Assembly (NCBI GenBank): GCA_034422455.1
Contig: DAOUJQ010000011.1
Coordinates: 90,522 to 154,521 of the forward strand
Direction of reading: 5' to 3'
DNA length: 64,000 bases
From: UBA1127 sp034422455
GTDB taxonomy: Bacteria; Chloroflexota; Dehalococcoidia; Lucifugimonadales; UBA1127
Shown: positions 35,590 through 42,749 of the stretch, piece by piece
Position numbering within the stretch: the first letter of the stretch is position 1
How the letters are laid out: every line of letters begins with the position of its first letter
Notes under the pieces: generated by a model
Database searches by the model: none
The model's input: the letters and a program-made list of their open reading frames with translations, nothing else
Told to the model about the DNA's origin: nothing
Translations under genes and position numbers: made by a program

Positions 35590-36336
35590 ATGAGGGGTCT
35601 TGAAGGACGGGTGGCCGTCGTCACGGGAGCGCACGGCGGCATGGGCGCCGCGGCCGCGCTGCGGTTGGGCGAGGAGGGCGTGAAGGTGGCCGCGCTCGAC
35701 ATCAAGGACTGCGACAACACTGTCGCGACCATCGCCGCTGCAGGCGGCGAAGCGCAGGCGTGGCAGTGCGACACGACCGATACCGAGCAGCTTGCGCAGA
35801 CGATGAAGGAAGTGTCGGAACGCTTCGGCGCCATCAACATCCTGGTCAACAACGCCGGACTGCTCTCGCCGCGGGTCCACTTCATGGACTGGAAGACGGA
35901 AGACATCGAGCGGTTCATGCACGTCAACTACATGGGCTATGTGCACACCACTCGCGCCGCTTACCCGTACATCAAGGAGAGCGGGAACGGGCGCATCATC
36001 AACGTGGCGTCGCGGACCACGTTTGCGGGGGCGCCGGGGCAGTTCCCGTACACGGCGAGCAAGGGCGCGATCCAGGGGCTCACGTGGACGCTCTGCAAGG
36101 AGGCCGGCGCGGACGGCATCACCGTGAACGCCGTCATGCCCGGCCAGGTGGCGACGCCCGGCACCATGGCGCACTCGGACGAGGAGGCGTTCAACCGCAC
36201 GATGCAGAACCAGGCAATCAAGCAGCGCGTCTACCCGGAGCACCTGGCGGCGCTCATCGCGTTCATGGCGAGCGACGACGCGGCGATGATCAGCGGCCAG
36301 AGCATCATCTGCGACGGCGGCGGGTTGATGCGGTAG
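35590..36336 (+). CDS. Short-chain dehydrogenase/reductase
   Basis: A 248-aa classical SDR. The cofactor motif is VVTGAHGGMGAAAAL (TGxxxGxG), then NILVNNAGLL (NNAG). The catalytic Ser lies in INVASRTTFAG and Tyr/Lys in FPYTASKGAIQG. The C-terminal SGQSIICDGGGLMR is the standard ending. An Asp at the end of beta-2 (AALDIKD) suggests NAD(H) preference. It oxidises or reduces an alcohol/ketone; substrate unknown. The ATG is preceded by GGGAGG at 12-17 bases. A degenerate repeat A follows the stop. Confidence 0.92.
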   Translation: MRGLEGRVAVVTGAHGGMGAAAALRLGEEGVKVAALDIKDCDNTVATIAAAGGEAQAWQCDTTDTEQLAQTMKEVSERFGAINILVNNAGLLSPRVHFMDWKTEDIERFMHVNYMGYVHTTRAAYPYIKESGNGRIINVASRTTFAGAPGQFPYTASKGAIQGLTWTLCKEAGADGITVNAVMPGQVATPGTMAHSDEEAFNRTMQNQAIKQRVYPEHLAALIAFMASDDAAMISGQSIICDGGGLMR

Positions 36337-36366
36337 GGTGGGCAGCGACGCCCGCCTGCCGCTCAT

Positions 36367-36392
36367 CCTTCGACTTGGCTCAGGACGAACGG
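36367..36392. repeat. Repeat A (degenerate)
   Basis: CCTTCGACTTGGCTCAGGAC, ending GAACGG, lies in the gap between the SDR and cupin genes. Confidence 0.7.
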
Positions 36393-36420
36393 CAGGCCTA
36401 TAAACACACTGGAGGATACG

Positions 36421-36780
36421 ATGAAGAAGTCCAAGATCAGCGAGGTCCCCAAGGAGTCGGCGGCGTCCCCGTTGTTCACCAGCGAAGACGTCTACCGGCA
36501 GCCGCTCGCGCCCGACAGCACCGACTTCAACGCGTCCGTCGTCGGCTTCGGCCACGGCGTGCGCAACAAGTTCCACACCCACACGAGCGACCAGCTGCTC
36601 ATCGTCACCCACGGCAAGGGCGTCTTCGCGACGGAGGGTGAGCAGGTGGAGCTTGAGCCCGGCGACGTGATCTTCTCGCCCAGCGGGGAGAAGCACTGGC
36701 ACGGCGCGGACGGCGAGCACGACTTCGCGCACATCACGGTCACCCGCAAGGACAGCGTGACGACGCAGCACGAGGAGTAG
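36421..36780 (+). CDS. Cupin-domain protein
   Basis: A 119-aa single-domain cupin_2 protein. Metal-binding positions are visible in cupin motif 1 (FHTHTSDQLLIVTHGKG) and motif 2 (LEPGDVIFSPSGEKHWHGA). It may be a small dioxygenase, isomerase or sugar/ligand-binding protein; the neighbours (SDR upstream, HicB-like downstream) do not settle this. The ATG follows CTGGAGG at 7-8 bases. The next gene begins 4 bases after its stop, so it may be co-transcribed with the HicB/EEP pair. Confidence 0.88.
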   Translation: MKKSKISEVPKESAASPLFTSEDVYRQPLAPDSTDFNASVVGFGHGVRNKFHTHTSDQLLIVTHGKGVFATEGEQVELEPGDVIFSPSGEKHWHGADGEHDFAHITVTRKDSVTTQHEE

Positions 36781-36784
36781 GGGC

Positions 36785-37018
36785 ATGCGTGCTATCGAAG
36801 TTGTCTTCTACAGCGATGGCACGTCTTGGCTGGCACAGGCGTTGAATGTGGACGTCGCTACTTTCGGCGACACGCGGGAAGAGGCACGGGCCGCTATCAC
36901 GGAAGCCCTTGAACTGTATTTTGAGGACGCCGACTCTGACGATCTCGCGCACGTCATTGACGTGTCCAACCCTGTCGTGGAGACCATTACCCTGACGTTG
37001 CCTGGAATGTCTCCGTGA
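36785..37018 (+). CDS. HicB-like antitoxin-fold protein
   Basis: A 77-aa protein of the HicB/UPF0150 fold. The pattern EVVFYSDGTSWLAQALN, then FGDTREEARAAITEALELYF, matches the partial RNase-H-like HicB domain (the usual GDT.EEA...I.EA...). It has no separate DNA-binding C-terminal domain. No hicA is found on either side. Instead the stop overlaps the start of an EEP-fold nuclease by four bases (GTGA, 37015-37018), so the two are translationally coupled. It could be an antitoxin, an immunity protein or an orphan. The ATG uses the GAGGAG at the end of the cupin gene. Confidence 0.75.
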   Translation: MRAIEVVFYSDGTSWLAQALNVDVATFGDTREEARAAITEALELYFEDADSDDLAHVIDVSNPVVETITLTLPGMSP

Positions 37019-37839
37019 CCACCATCGTCTGCTGGAATATGGAGCACAAGCGCGACAGCTGGCGCTTCCTGCGCGACGAGTGCGGCGGTGCTGACATTGC
37101 TTTGCTGCAAGAGGCAACTCTGCCTCCTGAGGACGTGGTCAACCATATCGAGGTAGACCCGGAGCCGTTTCACGATGCACAAGGCCGTAGGGTTAGCCGG
37201 ACGGCCATCGCGAGACTATCAGACAAGGTTGAGGTGGAATGGCTGGAGCCCGTGCCCCTACGCGAGGCCCAGCCTGGTGACCTCACCGTCAGCCATCGAG
37301 GCTGCATGTCCGCCGCTATCGTCACTCCGTGCAGTGGCGAACCGTTTACTGTAGTGTCAATTTGCGTAGAGTACGAGAAACCGCATCGCTCCACTGGAAT
37401 AAAGTCCCGGAACATCCTCGACGCCTCTGCGCACAGGGTTATCTCTGATCTCTCCCTGCTGATTGGCAGGCAGAGGAGCCACCGCATCATTGCCGCCGGC
37501 GACCTCACCATTTGGTACGGCTACGGAAGCAACGACTACTGGAAGCGTAGAAATGCCACCGTCTTCGACCGGATGGCGGCCATTGGGCTGCCCTTTGTGG
37601 GCCCTCAAGTCCCGAACGGACGCCAAGCCGACCCTTGGCCGGACTGGCTTCCCAAAGACAGCTTAAATGTCCCCACCTTCTACAACATTGGCTCTTCCCC
37701 TGCTGAGGCCACCGGCCAGTTGGACTATGCATTCGCCTCTGAAGGTATGCTTGGCTCGGTCACTGTCCGCGCGCTGAACGGCGTGGATGAGTGGGGACCG
37801 AGCGACCACTGCAGGCTGCTCATCGAGGTGGCGGGCTAG
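37015..37839 (+). CDS. Endonuclease/exonuclease/phosphatase (EEP) family protein
   Basis: A 274-aa protein of the DNase I-like fold. Expected active-site landmarks are present: Asn in IVCWNMEHKRDS, Glu in IALLQEATL, Asp in IIAAGDLTIW and Asp-His in WGPSDHCRLLIE. The common GDxN is GDLT here. A long insertion with YGYGSNDYWKRRNATVFDRM and the LDYAFAS strand are also seen. Substrates of the fold include DNA, RNA, inositol phosphates and lipids. The start is GTG within the stop of the HicB-like gene. GC content is lower than in flanking genes, consistent with an accessory pair. Confidence 0.82.
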   Translation: MTTIVCWNMEHKRDSWRFLRDECGGADIALLQEATLPPEDVVNHIEVDPEPFHDAQGRRVSRTAIARLSDKVEVEWLEPVPLREAQPGDLTVSHRGCMSAAIVTPCSGEPFTVVSICVEYEKPHRSTGIKSRNILDASAHRVISDLSLLIGRQRSHRIIAAGDLTIWYGYGSNDYWKRRNATVFDRMAAIGLPFVGPQVPNGRQADPWPDWLPKDSLNVPTFYNIGSSPAEATGQLDYAFASEGMLGSVTVRALNGVDEWGPSDHCRLLIEVAG

Positions 37840-38102
37840 CTGCGATTTGCGGGCATCCGCGGCGACATAGAGAGCCTCGCCAAGTCTTCCGCGCGCATTG
37901 CCGTTACCTTTGTCGCACAAACAACGGGTCGGGGTTTGTGGCGGTTTCCGCATCGCCTTAGCCGCCACTGAACAAATCGCCACGCGCAGGCTCACGAATC
38001 CCGCTCAATCTGGACTAGGGATTGGAGCGTTACGTACGGTGGTTATGTGGACTCTGCTGTCACCACAGGCAGCGGGTCAAACGGGTCAAAGGGGGTGAGG
38101 GA

Positions 38103-39320
38103 ATGACCACAGGAAGTTCCCTGACAAGGACGGACCGAAACCTCTGGAACGCCATCGTCACGGAGGCCGTCGCCAACGTGAAGTACCAGGCGTTCGCGCA
38201 GCAGGCGCTCATCGAGGGCCACCCTGAGGTCGCGCAGATCTTCCAGGAGGTCGCGGGCGCCGAGAACATCCACGGCATCAACCACCTGCGCGTCGCGGGC
38301 GACGTGAAGTCGTCCGTGGAGAACCTGCGCAGCGTCATCGCGGGCGAGGCCGAGGAGGCGGCGCGGGTCTACCCGCAGATGATCCAGGCCGCGATCGACG
38401 AGGGGCGGCGGGAGGCCGCCGACACCTTCCGCGTCGCGATGGACCGCGAACAGCACCACATCCAGATGTTCGAGACGACGCTGGAGGCGCTGGAGCGGAA
38501 GCTCTCGGAGCAAGCGCTCTCGCAGCCTGCCGCGGCGCCGGTTGCTGCCGCGGCGACGGCGCCCGTGGAGCCGGACGAGCCCTTCGTCGACCGGCAATCG
38601 TGGGCCAGCACGGAGGAGGTGGACACGGAGCGGTGGCGCATCGCAGCGTCGGCCCGCATTCGAGAGGTGGTGTTCGGCGCGCAGGACGGCCTGGTGAGCA
38701 CGCTGGCGCTGGTGACCGCCGTCGCCGCCGCCGTGACCAGCGACAACTCGTCGTTCATCCTGGTGGCCGGACTGGCGGGGGCGCTGGCGGGCATGATCTC
38801 GATGGCAACCGGCGCCTTCCTCGGATCGCGGGCCGAGATGGACCTGCAGAGGGCGGAGATCGAGAAGGAGGCGCGGGAGCTGGAGGAGCACCCGGCTGAG
38901 GAGCTGGCGGAGCTGGTCTCCCTGTACCAGCGCGAGGGCCTGAGCCTGCGGGAGGCGCGCGGCCTGGCCGACAAGGTGTCCGAGGACAAGGACCTGTGGT
39001 TGCGGACGCTGCTGGAGAAGGAGCTGGGCATCAGTCCGGAGATCACGGCGAGCCCGTACAAGGACGCGGTGACCATGGGCGGGGCCTTCATCGTGGCGGC
39101 GATGATCCCCATCCTGCCCTATTTCTTCCTAGATGGCTCCGCCGCCATCGCGGCTTCCGTCGGCGTGACGCTGGCCGGACTCTTCGCCCTTGGCACTTGG
39201 AAGGGGCGCCTGGTCAAGAAGTCCGCCTGGCTGCAGGGCGTCGAGATTCTGGTCATCGGCTCCGTGGCCGCGGCGCTGTCCTTCGGCATCGGCGAGGGGA
39301 TACCGCGCATCTTCGGCTAG
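38103..39320 (+). CDS. MbfA-like ferritin/rubrerythrin-VIT1 fusion, iron exporter
   Basis: A 405-aa fusion. Residues ~1-145 form a rubrerythrin/ferritin-like four-helix domain with carboxylate-His iron sites (VTEAVANVKYQAFAQQA, GAENIHGINH, REQHHIQMFE). After an Ala/Pro linker comes a VIT1/CCC1 transporter domain (~185-405) with RIREVVFGAQDGLVSTLALV, the cytosolic metal-binding helices rich in Glu (ELEEHPAEELAEL) and the final membrane spans. This architecture is MbfA, a peroxide-linked Fe(II)/Mn exporter in alphaproteobacteria. The ATG at 38103 has GAGG a few bases upstream. It fits with katG in protection against iron-driven oxidative stress. Confidence 0.9.
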   Translation: MTTGSSLTRTDRNLWNAIVTEAVANVKYQAFAQQALIEGHPEVAQIFQEVAGAENIHGINHLRVAGDVKSSVENLRSVIAGEAEEAARVYPQMIQAAIDEGRREAADTFRVAMDREQHHIQMFETTLEALERKLSEQALSQPAAAPVAAAATAPVEPDEPFVDRQSWASTEEVDTERWRIAASARIREVVFGAQDGLVSTLALVTAVAAAVTSDNSSFILVAGLAGALAGMISMATGAFLGSRAEMDLQRAEIEKEARELEEHPAEELAELVSLYQREGLSLREARGLADKVSEDKDLWLRTLLEKELGISPEITASPYKDAVTMGGAFIVAAMIPILPYFFLDGSAAIAASVGVTLAGLFALGTWKGRLVKKSAWLQGVEILVIGSVAAALSFGIGEGIPRIFG

Positions 39321-39359
39321 GGCATCCCCTCGAACGGGCTGACGGTGTACGATGAGACC

Positions 39360-40310
39360 ATGCCGTTCAGCTTTCTGAAACGCGGTGGGGACAAAGAGGC
39401 GGCGACCAGGGGCCTTGAGCGCAGCCGCTCGACGTTCTTTGGCCGGCTGAAGGACCTGCTGACAACCGACGGCGCAAGCGACCACGTCTGGGACGAGGCC
39501 GAGGAGATCCTCATCGAGGCCGACGTCGGTGTCGGGCTTGCCATGGAGCTCCTGGAGCGGGCGCGGGAACGCTCGCGGGGCGCCCGCTCGGGCGACGAGG
39601 TCTTCAGCGCGCTCAAGTCCGACATCCTCGACGTGCTCAACGCCGTCGAGGGTCCACGCGATGCCGACGGCAACGACACTGACGGACGACAGCCGCTCGT
39701 CGTGCTGGTCGTCGGAGTGAACGGCGCGGGCAAGACGACGAGCATCGCCAAGCTCGCCAACCTCTTCCGCGACGAGGGCAAGCGCGTGGTGCTTGCTGCA
39801 GCGGACACCTTCCGGGCCGCGGCCATCGAGCAGCTCCAGTACTGGGGCGCGCAGGCCGGCGCCGACGTCATCGCGCACAACCAGGGCGGCGACCCGGCGG
39901 CTGTCGCTTTCGACGCCATGCAGGCCGCCAGGGCCCGCGGCGCCGAGGTCGTCATCGTGGACACGGCCGGGCGGCTGCACACCAAGGGCAACCTCATGGA
40001 GGAGATGAAGAAGATCGGCCGCGTGCTGGCGCGCGTGGACGCCACCGCTCCCCACGAGGTGCTGCTGATCCTGGACGCCACCACCGGGCAGAACGGGCTG
40101 GTGCAGGCCAAGGAGTTCACGCAGGCCGTCGGGTGCACCGGCATCATCCTCACCAAGCTGGACGGCACGTCGAAGGGCGGCGTCGTCCTCGCCATCGCCC
40201 GCGAGCTTGGCCTGCCCGTGCGGTTCGTAGGCACCGGCGAGGGCATGCACGACCTGTCGCCGTTCGAGCCGGAGGCGTACGTGGACGCGCTCTTCGGCGA
40301 CGGGCGGTAG
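39360..40310 (+). CDS. ftsY: Signal recognition particle receptor FtsY
   Basis: A 316-aa SRP-receptor GTPase at the membrane that docks ribosome-nascent chain complexes. The short N-domain (~15-95) is followed by the G-domain: P-loop GVNGAGKTTSIAKLA, the insertion-box DTFRAAAIEQLQYW, VIVDTAGRLHTKGNL, TKLDGTSKGG and the C-terminal PVRFVGTGEGMHDL. It lacks the long acidic A-domain of E. coli FtsY, as is usual outside Proteobacteria. The ATG at 39360 has no clear Shine-Dalgarno; a TACGAT at 39348-39353 lies 6 bases upstream and could be a -10 for a leaderless mRNA. No ffh is adjacent. Confidence 0.95.
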   Translation: MPFSFLKRGGDKEAATRGLERSRSTFFGRLKDLLTTDGASDHVWDEAEEILIEADVGVGLAMELLERARERSRGARSGDEVFSALKSDILDVLNAVEGPRDADGNDTDGRQPLVVLVVGVNGAGKTTSIAKLANLFRDEGKRVVLAAADTFRAAAIEQLQYWGAQAGADVIAHNQGGDPAAVAFDAMQAARARGAEVVIVDTAGRLHTKGNLMEEMKKIGRVLARVDATAPHEVLLILDATTGQNGLVQAKEFTQAVGCTGIILTKLDGTSKGGVVLAIARELGLPVRFVGTGEGMHDLSPFEPEAYVDALFGDGR

Positions 40311-40318
40311 AGGGTGGA

Positions 40319-40370
40319 CCACAAGCCGCTCGATTGACCCTTCGACAGGCTCAGGGCGAACGGCTTGTGG
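40319..40370. repeat. Repeat A flanked by a perfect 10-bp inverted repeat
   Basis: CCACAAGCCG (40319-40328) and CGGCTTGTGG (40361-40370) are perfect inverted copies that flank and partly include repeat A (40338-40363). The folded RNA would be a long hairpin just after ftsY; no T-run follows. Confidence 0.6.
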
Positions 40371-40409
40371 AATTGGCCCATTCATCCCCCGCGCCGTCAT
40401 AATGGGTAC

Positions 40410-42749
40410 ATGAACGTCGTCCTCTGGCTCCTCACCATCGAGGTCCTTGGCCTGATAGCCATCCCCTTCGCCTACCTGCTATTCCCTGTGTTGAAGGACC
40501 GGGGCTTCGGGTTTGCGAAGCCGCTGGGCATGCTCTTGCTCGCCCTCCCCGTCTGGTGGCTTGGGAGCGCGCACTTCCCCCTCGGCCCGCGCGAGACCGC
40601 GGCGGTGATCTTGCTAGCGCTGGCCCTGGCGGCGCTCGTGCTGGCGCGGCGGCAGTGGCCGGAGCTCGTCGAGCACGTGCGAGGCCATTGGCAGCTGCTC
40701 CTCGCGACGGAGGCCGTCTTCCTGCTGGTCTTCGCCTTCTGGGCGCTGATGCGCGCGAGCCTCCCGGACATCGGCCACACGGAGCAGCCGATGGACTTCG
40801 CCTTCCTGAACGCGTCGATGATCGCGCCCACGTATCCGCCGGAGGACCCGTGGCTGGCCGGCCACGGCATCAGCTACTACTACTTCGGCTACCTGACGAT
40901 GGGGCTGCCCGGCGTGCTGGCCGGGATCCCCTCCGGCATTGTGTACAACCTTGCGATGGCGCTCGTCCCGGCGATGGCGGCGATGGGCGTGGTCAGCCTC
41001 GTCTCGACCGTTGCGCAGCGGGCGGGAGCCAACCTGCAGACGGCGTTCGGCATTGGGCTGCTGGGCGTGGTGATGCTAGCCTTCGTCGGCAACCTGGAGG
41101 GGATCTTCGAGATGCTCCGCGCATGGGGCGTCGGCTCGGCGGGCTTCTGGCAGGCCGTGGGCATCGGCGGGCTGGACGGCCCGGCTGCGAGCGCATCGTT
41201 CTTCCCGAACGACACCTGGTGGTGGTGGCGATCGTCGCGCGTCATCGGCGAGTACGTGGGCGGGGTGAACCTGGACGCGACCATCCAGGAGTACCCGTTC
41301 TTCAGCTGGCACCTAGGCGACCTCCATCCACACGTTATGTCGCTTCCGTTCATCTTGGTCTTCCTCGGCTTCTGCTACGCGGTCCTCGCGGACGACACGA
41401 CCGTTGGCCGCGGCTGGTGGTGGCGGCGCTGGCCCGTAGCCGTTGCGATGGGCCTGGCGCTGGGCGCGCTGGGTTTCGTGAACGCATGGGACCTGCCGGT
41501 GTTCTTCGCGATTGGGGCGGGCGCTATTGGGCTGCGGGCGTTTCGAGCCCGCAACAGCGAGCAGGCCGGCGCAATGGAGTGGGCCGCGAGCTTCGCCGCC
41601 GTGCTGCTGCTGTTGGCGACCCTGCCATACCTTCCCTACTACCTGGGCGCCATTGCGGGGCAGACCAAGGGCATCGCAGCCGTCACGACGCCGGGGACGT
41701 CGCTGCTGCATTTCCTGACCGTGTGGGGGCTTTTCGTGGTGGCGGTTGCCGTATTGGTCCTTCCGGTCTTGGCTCGTTCCGAGGGGGAAAGGCCCTTCGA
41801 CAAGCTCAGGGCGAACGGGTATTCGGCGGTTGGCTTCGGACTCGGGCTGGCGCCACTGGTATTGTGGCTGGTCATCGTGCTCGTCACCGGCGAGACCGCC
41901 GAGCTGGTGGACCGGCTGTGGGTCGCGCTGCCGCTGTCGCTGGCGCTGGGCGCGCTGCTGGCGGCGGCGCTGGCGGCGACGGCAAATGGGGACGGCGCTG
42001 CGATCGCATTCACGCTCGGCGCGGCAGCGATGGGCGTCGCGCTCGTCCTGGGGCCGGAGCTGTTCTACGTCGTCGACTTCTTCGACAACCGCATGAACAC
42101 GGTCTTCAAGCTGTACTACCAGGCGTGGGCAATCCTTGCTGTAGCCGCGCCGCTCACCCTATACTTTGGATTACGGGGCGCCCATGCTGGAGGGGTCTGG
42201 CGCCAACGGCTGGCGACGGGAACGGGAGTTGCGTTCGTGGTCCTGGCGCTGTCCGCATTCTATCTGCCGGTGGGTATGGCGTTCACGTTGAATACTACAT
42301 CGAGCGCGGGACTGACCCTGGACGGCACGGCGTTCCTGAAGCGGCAGCAACCGGGGGAGTACGCGGCCATCCAATGGCTGAAGGACAACGCCGAGGCGGG
42401 CGACGTCATCGTCGAGGCCGTTGGCGACGACTACACCACGTTCGGGCGCGTCGCGTCCTTCACCGGGTTGCCGTCGCCGCTGAACTGGCCGGGCCACGAG
42501 CTCCAGTGGCGAGGCTCATCCGACCCGCAGACCGGGCGCACGGAAGACGTCGCTGCACTGTACAACGCCGAGGACTCCTCAACCGTCGACACCATCACCG
42601 AGCGCTATGGCGTCCGCTACGTTGTGGTTGGCCCTCGTGAGCGCGGCAAGTATGGCGTCGACTCGCTCCACCATCTCGCTCCGGCGCTGACGACCGTGTT
42701 TTCGCACGGGGACGTCGAGATTTACGCGGTGACCGGAGACGATGCGTAA
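40410..42749 (+). CDS. DUF2298 (Chlor_Arch_YYY) membrane protein, GT-C-like
   Basis: A 779-aa polytopic membrane protein with at least 13 membrane spans. The segment HGISYYYFGYLTMGLPGVLA contains the tyrosine run that names the YYY domain (DUF2298), a family shared by Chloroflexi and archaea and resembling GT-C glycosyltransferases. Also typical are PMDFAFLNASMIAPTYPPED and WHLGDLHPHVMSLPFI. Repeat A (41793-41818) is read in frame as RPFDKLRANG in a loop after residue ~460, flanked by intact membrane helices. The C-terminal ~150 residues are soluble. A CATAAT box lies 6 bases before the ATG. It overlaps the Agl23-like gene by 8 bases. Confidence 0.88.
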   Translation: MNVVLWLLTIEVLGLIAIPFAYLLFPVLKDRGFGFAKPLGMLLLALPVWWLGSAHFPLGPRETAAVILLALALAALVLARRQWPELVEHVRGHWQLLLATEAVFLLVFAFWALMRASLPDIGHTEQPMDFAFLNASMIAPTYPPEDPWLAGHGISYYYFGYLTMGLPGVLAGIPSGIVYNLAMALVPAMAAMGVVSLVSTVAQRAGANLQTAFGIGLLGVVMLAFVGNLEGIFEMLRAWGVGSAGFWQAVGIGGLDGPAASASFFPNDTWWWWRSSRVIGEYVGGVNLDATIQEYPFFSWHLGDLHPHVMSLPFILVFLGFCYAVLADDTTVGRGWWWRRWPVAVAMGLALGALGFVNAWDLPVFFAIGAGAIGLRAFRARNSEQAGAMEWAASFAAVLLLLATLPYLPYYLGAIAGQTKGIAAVTTPGTSLLHFLTVWGLFVVAVAVLVLPVLARSEGERPFDKLRANGYSAVGFGLGLAPLVLWLVIVLVTGETAELVDRLWVALPLSLALGALLAAALAATANGDGAAIAFTLGAAAMGVALVLGPELFYVVDFFDNRMNTVFKLYYQAWAILAVAAPLTLYFGLRGAHAGGVWRQRLATGTGVAFVVLALSAFYLPVGMAFTLNTTSSAGLTLDGTAFLKRQQPGEYAAIQWLKDNAEAGDVIVEAVGDDYTTFGRVASFTGLPSPLNWPGHELQWRGSSDPQTGRTEDVAALYNAEDSSTVDTITERYGVRYVVVGPRERGKYGVDSLHHLAPALTTVFSHGDVEIYAVTGDDA
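41793..41818. repeat. Repeat A in frame within the DUF2298 gene
   Basis: CCCTTCGACAAGCTCAGGGC, ending GAACGG, encodes PFDKLRANG in a loop between two membrane helices of the host protein. Confidence 0.9.
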
